From assembly GCF_918378365.1 (NCBI RefSeq), contig NZ_OU912926.1, forward strand, positions 1,302,001-1,366,000: a DNA stretch of 64,000 nt. Direction: 5' to 3'. Positions within the stretch are counted from its first letter, which is position 1. Each line of letters starts with the position of its first letter. The position numbers and the translations under genes were made by a program. Positions 47,717 through 56,753 of the stretch are shown here, one piece after another. Below the pieces are notes generated by a model, which saw only the letters and a list, made by a program, of their open reading frames with translations, was not told where the DNA came from and made no database searches. The DNA comes from Candidatus Nitrotoga arctica (GTDB lineage Bacteria > Pseudomonadota > Gammaproteobacteria > Burkholderiales > Gallionellaceae).

Positions 47717-48333
47717 TGGATTGTGTTATAGATTGCTGAAAACCCTTCAGTTAGCGTCCTTTCCTCGCTCATGCGGATTATTTCTCAGTTAACTTTCACT
47801 TTTTAGTTTCAAAAAATGTCTCTTTATGAATGGGTGAGTTTTCCGCTTTCCCGTCTTGGTGCAAATTTATGGCGCACTACGCCCATAATCGTTTCCTCTT
47901 GACTAGGATGGGAAGTGGCTGTTGTTGAAAAGGAATAGCTGGTTCAATAATTTTTTGTCACGAGGCCGTAATTTACGCATCAGGCCAGTGTCTTTCATCC
48001 AGCCAAAAAATTCTTTGGTCTGTTTGCGCTCATGGTGCGGTTTCTACACATATGGAGATAGAGTAAGTCGTCTGGGCTATTTTTAGAAAACCATTATTGC
48101 GCTACTGTTTGGCCTGAAGTTTAAAACGAACTTTTTGTCAAAATGGGATCCAACTATCAGATTATTTTGATCAGCCAAAGCGAAATATAGGAGTAGTGAT
48201 GGGTGAAGTGCCAATATGCAAGATAAATATCTTCGTAGCAAAGAAAAATATTTAGTGGCAAAGTAGATATACTTCTTGCAGTTTTCTTAGGCGAATATAA
48301 CAATGCGTCCCAATTTTTTAGAATGGAGATTTC
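47717..48333. other. Long intergenic region with transposase debris
   Basis: About 620 bases. Apart from the transposase remnant at 47903-48043 (separate entry) nothing coding was found. The final bases before 48334 carry GGAG for the first PEGA/FGE-like gene. Confidence 0.35.
47903..48043 (-). pseudogene. DDE transposase C-terminal remnant
   Basis: A 46-codon minus-strand frame reads KPHHERKQTKEFFGWMKDTG and LMRKLRPRDKKLLNQLFLFN before a TAG at 47905-47903. The TKxFFxWxKxTGxxRKxxxRG-like pattern resembles the C-terminal tail of IS1182/IS5-type DDE transposases. The rest of the gene is gone. Confidence 0.5.
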
Positions 48334-49320
48334 ATGAAATCAATTTATATTTTGTTCCTGCTAATGATGTCTCTCGCGACATCTATTAACGTATATGCGG
48401 CCGGGTCCGTGTTGAGCGTTAATTGTCAAGGTGAGGATGTGGGGGCAGAAGTGTTGGTTAACGGCAAATTTAAAGGCGAATGCCCGTTAGACATAAAGGT
48501 ACCTGTTGGCAAATTGAAGCTGAAGGTGCAAAAGAAAGTTGATTCCTTTAGTGATCGAATATTTGAACAAGAAATTCGTATGGGCGATGACGTAGTAAAA
48601 AAGGTCGATGTGATCTTGGGCGCGGCGCAGCTTAACGCCAAAGGCAAACGGCAAAAACCTAAGATTTCAGCCATGGAAGGTAAGGCAAAAACATTACAGG
48701 AAGAAAAGAAGAAATGTGTCGAATGTCCCGAGATGATGCCGATTCCAGGCACCAATTTCGCTATGGCAAAATACACGGTCACGTTCCAAGACTGGGATGC
48801 CTGCGTGGTTGACGGCGGTTGTAACGGTTACCGCCCCTCGGATAAGGAATGGGGGCGTGATAAACGTCCTGTGATTAATGTGAGTTGGAATGATGCTCAA
48901 GCTTATATTCAATGGCTATCGAACAAAACCGGTAAACCTTACCGTCTGCCTACTGAACAGGAATGGGAAATCGCCGCGCGAGCTGGCACTACTACCGAAT
49001 ATTATTGGGGCATTTTTCCTTTTGGAGATTCGGCCTCTAGCGCTAATGCTAACTGTAATGCTTGTGGAAGCAAGTGGGACAACAGGACAACCGCACCAGT
49101 TGGCAGTTTCAAGCCAAACGGTTTTGGCTTATACGACATGTCTGGTAATGTTTGGCAATGGACAGACAGTTGTTGGGAAGGGGACTGTAAGAAGCGAGTG
49201 CTTCGTGGCGGTTCTTGGAATGACACCACGTCAAACATTCGCATAGCTACCCGTTTCAAGGATGATGTGACTGAACGTTATCATATCAGCGGATTTAGAC
49301 TTGCTATGACGCTGAAATAA
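48334..49320 (+). CDS. PEGA/FGE-like (SUMF1-fold) secreted protein, copy 1
   Basis: 328 residues. A signal peptide (ending NVYA) leads to a PEGA-like beta domain (about 25-95: GAEVLVNGKFKGECPLDIKV), a charged linker (95-130) and a formylglycine-generating-enzyme-like domain (about 135-328: MPIPGTNFAMAKYTVTFQDW; YRLPTEQEWEIAARAGTTTE; GLYDMSGNVWQWTD; RVLRGGSWND). The two C-terminal cysteines that FGE enzymes use after RGGS are absent (LRGGSWNDTTSNIRI), so it is probably a non-catalytic or binding protein. Copy 2 follows 223 bases downstream. Confidence 0.85.
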   Translation: MKSIYILFLLMMSLATSINVYAAGSVLSVNCQGEDVGAEVLVNGKFKGECPLDIKVPVGKLKLKVQKKVDSFSDRIFEQEIRMGDDVVKKVDVILGAAQLNAKGKRQKPKISAMEGKAKTLQEEKKKCVECPEMMPIPGTNFAMAKYTVTFQDWDACVVDGGCNGYRPSDKEWGRDKRPVINVSWNDAQAYIQWLSNKTGKPYRLPTEQEWEIAARAGTTTEYYWGIFPFGDSASSANANCNACGSKWDNRTTAPVGSFKPNGFGLYDMSGNVWQWTDSCWEGDCKKRVLRGGSWNDTTSNIRIATRFKDDVTERYHISGFRLAMTLK

Positions 49321-49328
49321 GAAATATG

Positions 49329-49356
49329 GGTTAGCGTTTGAGCCTAACGTTTTTAT
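49329..49356 (+). terminator. Weak terminator after copy 1
   Basis: GTTAG-(9)-CTAAC followed by GTTTTT (about 49331-49356) may terminate copy 1. The stem is only five pairs. Confidence 0.35.
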
Positions 49357-49543
49357 AAGTTTCATGACAGATACATGGGTATATAAAAAGGTAATTGTTG
49401 AATGGGAATAGTATGGGAAACTAGAATAAATCTGAGTTTGGATCCTTATTAAAAATCTTATGCACTAATGAAGGAAACCTTATTAAAATAGGTCAAGAGT
49501 GCTTTAAAAGTCCGCCCATTTTTTATTTTTTAACGGAGATTTC

Positions 49544-50527
49544 ATGAAATCAACTTATTTTTTGTTCTTGTTAGTTCTGGCTGCATTATCCGCCAATGCT
49601 TATGCGGCTGGCTCCACGCTAAGTATTGTCTGTAAAGGTGATGACGTGGGTGCCGAAGTTTTGGTTAATGGAAAATTTAAGGGCGAATGTCCATTGGATA
49701 TAAAAGTGCCTATTGGCGCGCTGAAGTTGAAGGTGCACAAGAAAGTCGATGCCTTTAGTGATCGCATATTTGAGCAAGAAATCCGTGTGGGCGATGGCGT
49801 AGTAAAAAGGGTCGAAGTTTTATTGGGCGCACCGAAACTCAACGCTGAAGGCAAACGGGTCAAATCTGAGCACTTGAAAACTGCTAAGACTGAGGAGAAG
49901 AAAGTAGAAGATAAGCTTAAGGCATGTACCGTCTGTCCTGAAATGGTGCCGATTCCAGGCGCAGATTTTGAGATTGGCAAATATGCTGTCACATTCGATG
50001 AATGGGATGCATGCGTGGCAGAAGGTGGTTGTAATGGTTATAAACCATTAGATGAAGAATGGGGGCGTGGCAAGCAACCTGTGGTTAGCGTGAACTGGAA
50101 TGATGTTCAGAGCTATATTGAATGGCTATCGCACAAGACTGGTAAAACCTACCGTTTGCCGAGCGAACATGAATGGGAAATTGCCACGCGGGCAGGCACT
50201 ACCACTCAGTATTACTGGGGAGATGAGCTCGGGTCTCAGAATGCCAATTGCCATGGTTGTGATAGCAAGAGCAAATTTGAGAAAAAAAAATCTGTTCCAA
50301 TGCCAGTGGGAAGTTTCAAGCCTAATCCCTATGGTTTATATGACATGCTGGGCAACGTCTGGCAATGGACGGACGGTTGTCGGGAGGGCGATTGTGCGAA
50401 GCTGGTACTTCGAGGTGGATCTTTTGAATACGGTCCAGAGTATCTAAATGTAAGTTACCGCGAAGGAATCGAAGCGACGGAACGCATTAACAACCTTGGG
50501 TTTCGCGTTGCCAGAACACTGCCGTAA
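49544..50527 (+). CDS. PEGA/FGE-like (SUMF1-fold) secreted protein, copy 2
   Basis: 327 residues, clearly paralogous to copy 1 along its whole length: the same signal peptide type, GAEVLVNGKFKGECPLDIKV in the PEGA part, a different charged linker, then MVPIPGADFEIGKYAVTFDE, YRLPSEHEWEIATRAGTTTQ, GLYDMLGNVWQWTD and LRGGSFEYGPEYLNVSY. It also lacks the paired active-site cysteines. The ATG contexts (GGAGATTTC ATG) are alike in both genes. The tandem pair suggests recent duplication with divergence of loops and linker. Location is probably periplasmic. Confidence 0.85.
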   Translation: MKSTYFLFLLVLAALSANAYAAGSTLSIVCKGDDVGAEVLVNGKFKGECPLDIKVPIGALKLKVHKKVDAFSDRIFEQEIRVGDGVVKRVEVLLGAPKLNAEGKRVKSEHLKTAKTEEKKVEDKLKACTVCPEMVPIPGADFEIGKYAVTFDEWDACVAEGGCNGYKPLDEEWGRGKQPVVSVNWNDVQSYIEWLSHKTGKTYRLPSEHEWEIATRAGTTTQYYWGDELGSQNANCHGCDSKSKFEKKKSVPMPVGSFKPNPYGLYDMLGNVWQWTDGCREGDCAKLVLRGGSFEYGPEYLNVSYREGIEATERINNLGFRVARTLP

Positions 50528-50638
50528 ATGAGCATCTTATAGAGCTGGCCATCTAAATAGATCGATAGAACATCCGGAGTGTATCGCAGGAATGACGAGT
50601 TGCGCTATTTGGTGGCTGGATCTAGAGGGATCCTAAAA

Positions 50639-51760
50639 ATGGATTTTGCTGACAATATCAATTCGATCATCAGCGATTTGTATGAAGGAATACTAGATCA
50701 GCAGTCGCAAAATAAAGCGCTACATCATTTGGCTCAACTGTTGGGTAGTAAGCATGTCGCATTAACTACCTGGAACAAGCACACTAATCTCACGCACATC
50801 ATACAAAGCAGTGGCCTACCAGAGGCATGCACCAGCGCATTTCAAGAGCATTTCTATTTGCTTGATCCAGATCGAATTTTTGTCAAAAAAATTCCACCAG
50901 GTCAATGGTATATTGATTACCTCCATTTTGGAAAAAAGGCCATGGGCTGTTGTGAGTTTTATCAAGACTTTATGAAGCCTTTTGGTTTTGGTTCTCTTTC
51001 CGTCTCGCCAATTGCTAGCGATGAAGAATTAGACAGTTTTATTGCCATTCAATATAAAAATACCCCTCAGGCACAAAAGATCGATCAGCTCAAACAATTG
51101 TCTGGCTTACTCAGTCATTTACGACGTGTACTCAATATGCAATCTCATTTTGAGTCGATCAAAATTCAAAACGCTTTTTTTCAGGCAAGCCTAGAACAAA
51201 TAAGATTACCTATTCTGATTGCTAGCGGTGATGGAAGAATTAGCCATGTGAGCCGGCTTGCCGATACATTTCTGTCGCATCGAACTGAAATAAAAATGGT
51301 CGCGAATAGCATTACCAGCTGCGATACATTTAACAGAAAATTGATCTATGCAATTCGACTTGCTTGTGGTCTCAATGGCCCTAAAATTGCCAGTGGTTTG
51401 AGGATCGGTGTGGATAGCAACACTGCTTTGCACCTATTAATAACACCGTTACCTATTGACCATCAATATTGCTATCAAACCCAACAAAATATGGCCTTGA
51501 TCGTGATACAAGATCTCAGTTTTCCAATGCTACCGAAGAAAATTTTATTAAAGCAAATGTATGGAATAACGCTGGCTGAAGCACGGGTTGCTATCGATCT
51601 TCTTAAAGGTATGCCACCAAAAGAAATCGCACATGAAGCGGGTGTTGCGATCTCAACGGTACGTTCACAAATGAAAGCGATATTTAGTAAAACGGGTGCT
51701 TCGAGACAGGCGGATTTACAGCGTATTCTCTATCCTCTTTTGTCTATTGATACAAAATGA
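50639..51760 (+). CDS. LuxR-type (GerE) transcription regulator
   Basis: 373 residues from the ATG at 50639 (MDFADNINSIISDLYEGILD); an in-frame start at 50579 would add 20. A long N-terminal region (1-300) without a clear named domain contains a putative sensor region (LLGSKHVALTTWNKHTNLTH; FYLLDPDRIFVKKIP). The C-terminal helix-turn-helix (about 310-370) reads YGITLAEARVAIDLLKGMPP, KEIAHEAGVAISTVRSQMKA and IFSKTGASRQADL, typical of LuxR/GerE proteins. It lies just after the two FGE-like genes, on the same strand, and may control them. Confidence 0.85.
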   Translation: MDFADNINSIISDLYEGILDQQSQNKALHHLAQLLGSKHVALTTWNKHTNLTHIIQSSGLPEACTSAFQEHFYLLDPDRIFVKKIPPGQWYIDYLHFGKKAMGCCEFYQDFMKPFGFGSLSVSPIASDEELDSFIAIQYKNTPQAQKIDQLKQLSGLLSHLRRVLNMQSHFESIKIQNAFFQASLEQIRLPILIASGDGRISHVSRLADTFLSHRTEIKMVANSITSCDTFNRKLIYAIRLACGLNGPKIASGLRIGVDSNTALHLLITPLPIDHQYCYQTQQNMALIVIQDLSFPMLPKKILLKQMYGITLAEARVAIDLLKGMPPKEIAHEAGVAISTVRSQMKAIFSKTGASRQADLQRILYPLLSIDTK

Positions 51761-52075
51761 AGTGTGTAGTCCGGTTGGGCTGAATGAAATGAAATCCAAC
51801 ATCATTACCGAGGTGCCGATGCAGCGGGAGGTACATGTTGTTTCATTGTTAAAGTGGCCAAACGGCGCTCCGATGTATGGTGCGGCATATGGATGACTTG
51901 CGTGCGTCATGAAAACGGTGAAAGACTTATATTCGTGTCACCCGCTAAGCCAAGAGTCAGCTCCATGATGAACACGCGGTAAGAAGATAGTGTTTTCAAT
52001 GTGAGTTATTTATGCCTACACGCTCACTCTTTAGGGTTAATGCGGGGGCCGATAAGCTCGGCCACACTCCAGTAA
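51761..52075. other. Intergenic region with a dispersed repeat and a hairpin
   Basis: No gene. CCGGTTGGGCTGAATGAAAT starts a repeat at 51771-51802 that matches the one at 22-50. A six-base-pair stem GGCCGA/TCGGCC with a five-base loop lies at 52047-52063, 13 bases from the stop of the minus-strand gene; it may be its terminator. Confidence 0.45.
51771..51802. repeat. Dispersed GTTGGGCTGAAT repeat, copy 2
   Basis: GTTGGGCTGAATGAAATGAA and the following ATCCAACAT correspond base for base, with a few changes, to 22-50. Both copies have outer arms GTTGGG and CCAAC or CTCAAC. Confidence 0.55.
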
Positions 52076-53026
52076 TTACTGAATGGTCTGCATAACTACC
52101 TGGGTTTGCAATGCCAACGTTTTAAGCGCTTCAGCGTTTGTCAAATCTCCCGACGACATAGATTTTTCATTGCTTAGCTGTTCTGTGGCATGAGAGGATA
52201 CCTGATCTGGCGCTAACTGAGAGTGCTGAGTTAAAGATGCTATCGTGCCGTCATTCAACCCTGTTTTTATGCCGCTTTTTGTTTCAATTCGGTTGGCATA
52301 TCCATTTGAGGCTGAAAAGGAGTTAGTAGAGACCAAGGATAGCGCCACTCCATCTCCTTCGTCACCAGAAATCTTTAGTAAATATCCCCGTGATCCAGTT
52401 ACTTGCGGAAAATTAAAACATGCAACCGCACCAGCAAACGTTCCTGAAATTTGATACTCACAAGTAAAGTTAGCGGTAGAATTGGTAACTATTCCATTAC
52501 CAGTCGAAGTTGCCGTTCCAGTTTTAATGCTTAAATTGCGCACTTCAGAAAATGGAGTTTGTCCAACTACCATTGTAAATAGCCATGTTCCCAATAACCC
52601 ATCAGGGCCTTCAGCATAACCAAATGGCCTTTTGGAAATAGCTCTTTGAGGTTCGCCGGGAAAGGTGATGAATCCATGCTTTCCGCTAGTAAAATTAATT
52701 GTGACATTACCAGCGGAGCCAGCTACAACCGCGTCTTGATGAACTCCTCCCATCGAAGTGCCGCCTTGTGTGTTAAGAAGTGCAGAGGTAAATGTATTGT
52801 TAATGATCGGGCCGGATGCATAGTGAAACGTGCCACTGCCATCTGGCCGATAGCCAAAATAAGTGAAAACCATTATTTCGTTTTCTGCCTCAATTTGAAA
52901 TCCTCTGCCGGGAAGTCCATTGTCTTCACTGTCCACGCCCCACATGCCTGCAGCTGGCATGAATGCAAAGACTGAAGAGCTCGCTACAAGCATCAGGCAT
53001 GCCAATGTGTTTTTTACGGTTGTCAT
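52076..53026 (-). CDS. Secreted protein of unknown function
   Basis: 316 residues. The signal peptide (1-21, ending SVFA) is followed by two beta-rich repeats. The first, about 28-130, has GMWGVDSEDNGLPGRGFQIE, IMVFTYFGYRPDGSGTFHYA and a later LLGTWLFTMVVGQTPFSEV; this G-R-G-F/W-x-I-E ... Y-F-G-Y pattern is common in exported proteins of proteobacteria but has no assigned function. The C-terminal 70 residues are hydrophilic and probably disordered. It stands alone between a hairpin and an IS630 element. Envelope location is inferred from the signal peptide. Confidence 0.7.
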   Translation of the reverse strand: MTTVKNTLACLMLVASSSVFAFMPAAGMWGVDSEDNGLPGRGFQIEAENEIMVFTYFGYRPDGSGTFHYASGPIINNTFTSALLNTQGGTSMGGVHQDAVVAGSAGNVTINFTSGKHGFITFPGEPQRAISKRPFGYAEGPDGLLGTWLFTMVVGQTPFSEVRNLSIKTGTATSTGNGIVTNSTANFTCEYQISGTFAGAVACFNFPQVTGSRGYLLKISGDEGDGVALSLVSTNSFSASNGYANRIETKSGIKTGLNDGTIASLTQHSQLAPDQVSSHATEQLSNEKSMSSGDLTNAEALKTLALQTQVVMQTIQ

Positions 53027-53345
53027 CTCATTCTCCTAAGATGGATTAATTTATTTTCAGCTCTTATTCGCTTTCAACTTTAAGTTTTCGGTCCCTCTCC
53101 TTTTCTAATATATCAATTGAATCTCGCAGTCTGCCCTTGGTCAATACCTGTAAAAGGCATGGCAGGTCGGATAAAAATGTTAATTTACTGCAAAAATATA
53201 AAGGTCAAGTTCGAGCCTTGTGAGTAAGCATCATATTGATTTTTTTTGTTTTTTTATTGTAATTTCGAATATCTTTATGCCCTTGCCATTTTGTTTCCGC
53301 TTCAATAGCCGCTTTTTTGATGCTGAATATCTAAAGTTGAGTTTA
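53027..53345. other. Intergenic region flanking the IS630 element
   Basis: About 320 bases, no gene. It should hold the promoter of the minus-strand secreted-protein gene. The IS630 element begins at 53346. Confidence 0.3.
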
Positions 53346-54460
53346 TTGATCCGGCACAAATTATTCATGAAGCCGCGTAGGCGACTTTTGGGTCGCCGAA
53401 ATAACGGCGCACGCGTTCGGGGTTTTGCTCAAGCATGGTCATGTGATCAGTCGCAGCAGCTCTGAGTTTTGCCTTGGTGCGCACTGGCACCTTTGAAGTG
53501 ATGACGTGCTTGAGATCCGCATTCAGTCTTTCTTCGGGGTTGAGTTCAGGGCTGTAGCTGGGCAAGTAGAACAACTCGATTTTCTGTGCGTTCTCGGCAG
53601 CCCAAGCCTTTACAGGTTTGCTGTGATGAACTCTCAAGTTGTCCAGTATCAGAAACACCTTGCGGTCTGTATCCTTGATGAGCGCCTCCAGAAATTCAAT
53701 GAGCTTGTCGGAGTTAAATGCCTCATCAATAATCATCCAGCGCGTTTTACCCTGATTGGTTACCGTCGCAATCATCGATAGCTTGTGGCGCGTGCCGCCT
53801 ACTGCGAACGTCACAGGTGTCTTGCCCACCGGCGCATAGCTCCTGCCTCTGACATCCGTGTTGACTAGCGCCGTCTCGTCGCCCCAGTGAATTTCCGCAC
53901 CTTCTGTTTTTGCTCTGGCTTCAATGGCCGGATATTGTTCATCAAGCCAAGCCTGGACGGCTTCAGGCCGCTGCTCGTATGCTTTTTTAATGGGTTTTTG
54001 TGGTGTAAAACCCCAACGTGCCAAGTAGTTGCCTACTGCCCGAATAGACAGCTTGATACTGTGCGCCAGCTCAATGTGCTGGCGCACAGCGGGCCTGCTC
54101 CATAGCGCAAAATCCATCTTGAGTTGTTCGGGGCGTCTGTCGCAGATGGTTTGTTGAATCGCCAGCTCTTGGCTAATCGTCAAGCGACGTCCACTGCCAG
54201 GTTTTTTACCCCGAACGCCGGGCTTGAGTGCCCCCGAACCTTCAGCCTTATACAACCGCAGCGCCGTATTGACTGCCGTCCAGCTCAGTCCCGTTTGCAC
54301 CACGATCTCCATCACCGCCACACCTTTGCGGTGCATACGAATGACTTGCTTGCGTCGTTCATGCAGTACTTCTCGCGACTGCTTGCGGGCATCTTCTTTT
54401 TCCATACTCCATAGACATCGAAAACCAATAAAAATTCATTTATAAATCGTGCCGGGTCTA
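53346..54460 (-). mobile_element. IS630-family insertion sequence, about 1115 bp
   Basis: The left end TTGATCCGGCACAAATTAT (from 53346) and the inverse of the right end TAGACCCGGCACGATTTAT (from 54460) are imperfect terminal inverted repeats; the shared core is CCGGCAC. TA flanks the element on both sides (53344-53345 and 54461-54462), the target duplication known for IS630. The single gene inside is intact. Confidence 0.8.
53365..54405 (-). CDS. IS630-family transposase
   Basis: 346 residues. The N-terminal helix-turn-helix (MHRKGVAVMEIVVQTGLSWT) binds the inverted repeats. The catalytic DDE triad is D176 (IHWGDETAL), D255 (LILDNLRVHHS) and E291 (LPSYSPELNPEERLN), all typical of the Tc1/mariner-like IS630 group. 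It appears intact in one frame, unlike members that need a frameshift. It inserts between a secreted-protein gene and the rmuC-hsdM operon. Confidence 0.95.
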   Translation of the reverse strand: MEKEDARKQSREVLHERRKQVIRMHRKGVAVMEIVVQTGLSWTAVNTALRLYKAEGSGALKPGVRGKKPGSGRRLTISQELAIQQTICDRRPEQLKMDFALWSRPAVRQHIELAHSIKLSIRAVGNYLARWGFTPQKPIKKAYEQRPEAVQAWLDEQYPAIEARAKTEGAEIHWGDETALVNTDVRGRSYAPVGKTPVTFAVGGTRHKLSMIATVTNQGKTRWMIIDEAFNSDKLIEFLEALIKDTDRKVFLILDNLRVHHSKPVKAWAAENAQKIELFYLPSYSPELNPEERLNADLKHVITSKVPVRTKAKLRAAATDHMTMLEQNPERVRRYFGDPKVAYAAS

Positions 54461-55113
54461 TAGTTAAAAAAGTATCATTTTTAGAATTTCAGCTTATGCC
54501 TTTAGACTATATAAAGCATCCTTCAAATGAAGGATAAATTGAGGTAATTTGGTTTTTTTAGAACGAAAAGAGGATGGTTAGTCACAAATGCTCAAGTCAG
54601 GCAACGGCGGTCATGCAGTTTGATTTGTTGCGCTTAATTGAAGAGTCGCGTATTGAATGCGGTAAGCGGCACTTCAAAAAATTTTGATGAAGTGCAATTC
54701 GAGGTGGTTAGTTCGCTGGCTGCGTTGGCGAAGTGATGATTACCGATTCAAAATATAAGCATATGCATGTCCTGCCGGTTACGCTGAGCTGACCTCTCTC
54801 TGGTTAGAGGGTTGTCCTCACGCTCGTGAAGTCAACGTGGATTGGCTAGCTGGCAGCGGGGAGGAAATCGGAATTGTTCTAGGGTAGAATTGACAGCGGG
54901 TCGAGTAGAAATAGTCATTTATTATGAAATTGTTTTTAGATAGCTAGAATCGCATCGAATTTACTATGCGCTATTATTATGAAAAATTTAGGATAGCAGG
55001 GATGTGTAATATTTCATTGATGCATCGAGCGAAATTCAAAATAGCCGCTGTTGGAAACTTCGTCCATCGGGCCATGTCCTTAACACTATGAAGTGTAATG
55101 AAAATCAGCAGTC
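54461..55113. other. Upstream region of the rmuC-hsdM operon
   Basis: About 650 bases with no supportable gene. A fragment at about 54613-54690 reads VMQFDLLRLIEESRIECGKR in one frame without a start and is not recognised. It should contain the operon promoter; none was assigned. Confidence 0.35.
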
Positions 55114-56751
55114 ATGGATATGCCAATTTATAGTTTTGTTTCATTGTGCATTGGATTATTAGTCGGTGCAGGTGTTGTTTGGTTGATTCTGCGTGCCCGC
55201 ATTTCTGCTACCGAATTGCGCGCAAAAAGCGAAAGCCAGGTGGACATTGCCAGGTTCAATGAGCGTCTGATCGCCTCACAGGAAGATGCAAAGCGTCTCG
55301 CCACTCAACTTGCTGATCTGCAAAAGCAAGCAACGCTCTGGCGCGATCAGCTTGATGCAGCCGGAGATGAGCGTGCGCAATTGGCCGAACGTGCGGACCG
55401 TGTTCCTAAACTTGTGGTTAGTCTTGAAGGTGCAAATCAAGAGATAAGTACTCTTAAGCAATCCATCGCGGATATTCGTGAAAAGGTGGGTATGGTTAAC
55501 TCGACCATTGAGTCACAGGCCGAGCATATTGTGCAACTTCAGCAGGAACGCGTCGCACTGATAGAGCGAAGCGATTTACTGACTCGGGATGTCAATCTAT
55601 TGAATATGCAGGTATCCGAGCTCACTACGGCCTTGGAAGCTGAGCGCAAGCAGTCGGAAGAAAAATTGCAATTGTTGATTGATGCTCGCGAGCAGCTTTC
55701 AAATCAGTTCAAGTCCCTGGCCGGTGAAATTCTGGAAGACAAAAGTAAGCGTTTTACTGAACAGAATCAAACTAACATAGGCGCTTTACTTGGGCCACTG
55801 AAGACTCAAATTCATGAATTTAAAGCCAAGGTCGAAGATATTCACCTTAAGGATACCGAGCAGCAAGCAACCCTAAAGGCCGAGCTAAATCAGTTGAAAG
55901 ATTTAAATCGGCAGATTACCGAGGAGGCTCATGGTCTGGCAACGGCACTTAAAGGCCAATCCAAGATGCAGGGAAACTGGGGGGAAATGGTATTGGAAAA
56001 TATCCTGGATCGTTCAGGATTGAGATCCGGTAAAGAATATCGTCGCGAAGTCAGCTTCAACACCGAGACGGGCAAGAGCCGCCCAGACGTAATTGTTTAT
56101 CTCCCACAAGTGAAACATCTTGTCATTGATTCCAAGGTATCCCTCAATGCCTATACTCGGTATGTAAATGCAGAAGGAGAAATTGAGCGGCAATTAGCGC
56201 TGAAAGAGCACGTTGCAGCTATTTCCAGCCGAATTAAGGAGCTGTCAGATCGCAACTATTTCGAGTTGCCCGGCCTAAACTCTCCTGAGATGGTCTTTAT
56301 GTTTATTCCCATTGAATCTGCTTTTGTGGAAGCGTTGCGCGCAGACGAAACGTTATTCCAAAAAGCGATTGAACAGAATGTACTGGTTGCGACGCCGACT
56401 ACTTTGCTTACCAGCCTCAACATCGTGCGCCAACTCTGGAGATTTGAAGTACAAAACGCTCAAACCGTGGAACTCGCGAAACGTGCAGTCATGGTACACA
56501 AAAAGCTTTGTACCTTCGTATGCTCTATGGAAGGAGTCGGCAATCAACTCGATAAGGCCAAGGATTCATATAAAATAGCAATGGATCAATTTACTCACGG
56601 GAAAGGTAATCTGATTCAGCAAGTCAACGATTTCAAAAGACTTGGCGTTGCAGTGCAAGGGAAATTCTCTGAGGATCTGCTGGCCAAGGCAGGGCTCGAA
56701 TTAGAGTTCCTGCCCGAATTACCCGCACAAGAAAATGTACCATTGGAATAA
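55114..56751 (+). CDS. rmuC: RmuC-family nuclease-fold protein
   Basis: 545 residues. An N-terminal membrane helix (IYSFVSLCIGLLVGAGVVWLIL) is followed by a long coiled coil (about 30-290) and the RmuC domain (about 290-480): GNWGEMVLENILDRSGLRSG, RPDVIVYLPQVKHLVIDSKV with the D-x-K-like motif of the PD-(D/E)XK fold, and FIPIESAFVEAL. RmuC limits recombination at inverted repeats in E. coli; its biochemistry is little known. Its stop lies two bases before the hsdM ATG, so it belongs to the same operon as the modification genes. Confidence 0.92.
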   Translation: MDMPIYSFVSLCIGLLVGAGVVWLILRARISATELRAKSESQVDIARFNERLIASQEDAKRLATQLADLQKQATLWRDQLDAAGDERAQLAERADRVPKLVVSLEGANQEISTLKQSIADIREKVGMVNSTIESQAEHIVQLQQERVALIERSDLLTRDVNLLNMQVSELTTALEAERKQSEEKLQLLIDAREQLSNQFKSLAGEILEDKSKRFTEQNQTNIGALLGPLKTQIHEFKAKVEDIHLKDTEQQATLKAELNQLKDLNRQITEEAHGLATALKGQSKMQGNWGEMVLENILDRSGLRSGKEYRREVSFNTETGKSRPDVIVYLPQVKHLVIDSKVSLNAYTRYVNAEGEIERQLALKEHVAAISSRIKELSDRNYFELPGLNSPEMVFMFIPIESAFVEALRADETLFQKAIEQNVLVATPTTLLTSLNIVRQLWRFEVQNAQTVELAKRAVMVHKKLCTFVCSMEGVGNQLDKAKDSYKIAMDQFTHGKGNLIQQVNDFKRLGVAVQGKFSEDLLAKAGLELEFLPELPAQENVPLE

Positions 56752-56753
56752 GC

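Noticed and set aside
53346..54460. IS630 element as a carrier of the nearby defence operon
   Set aside because: The element is complete at both ends and carries only its transposase; no second copy flanks the operon, so a composite transposon is not supported.
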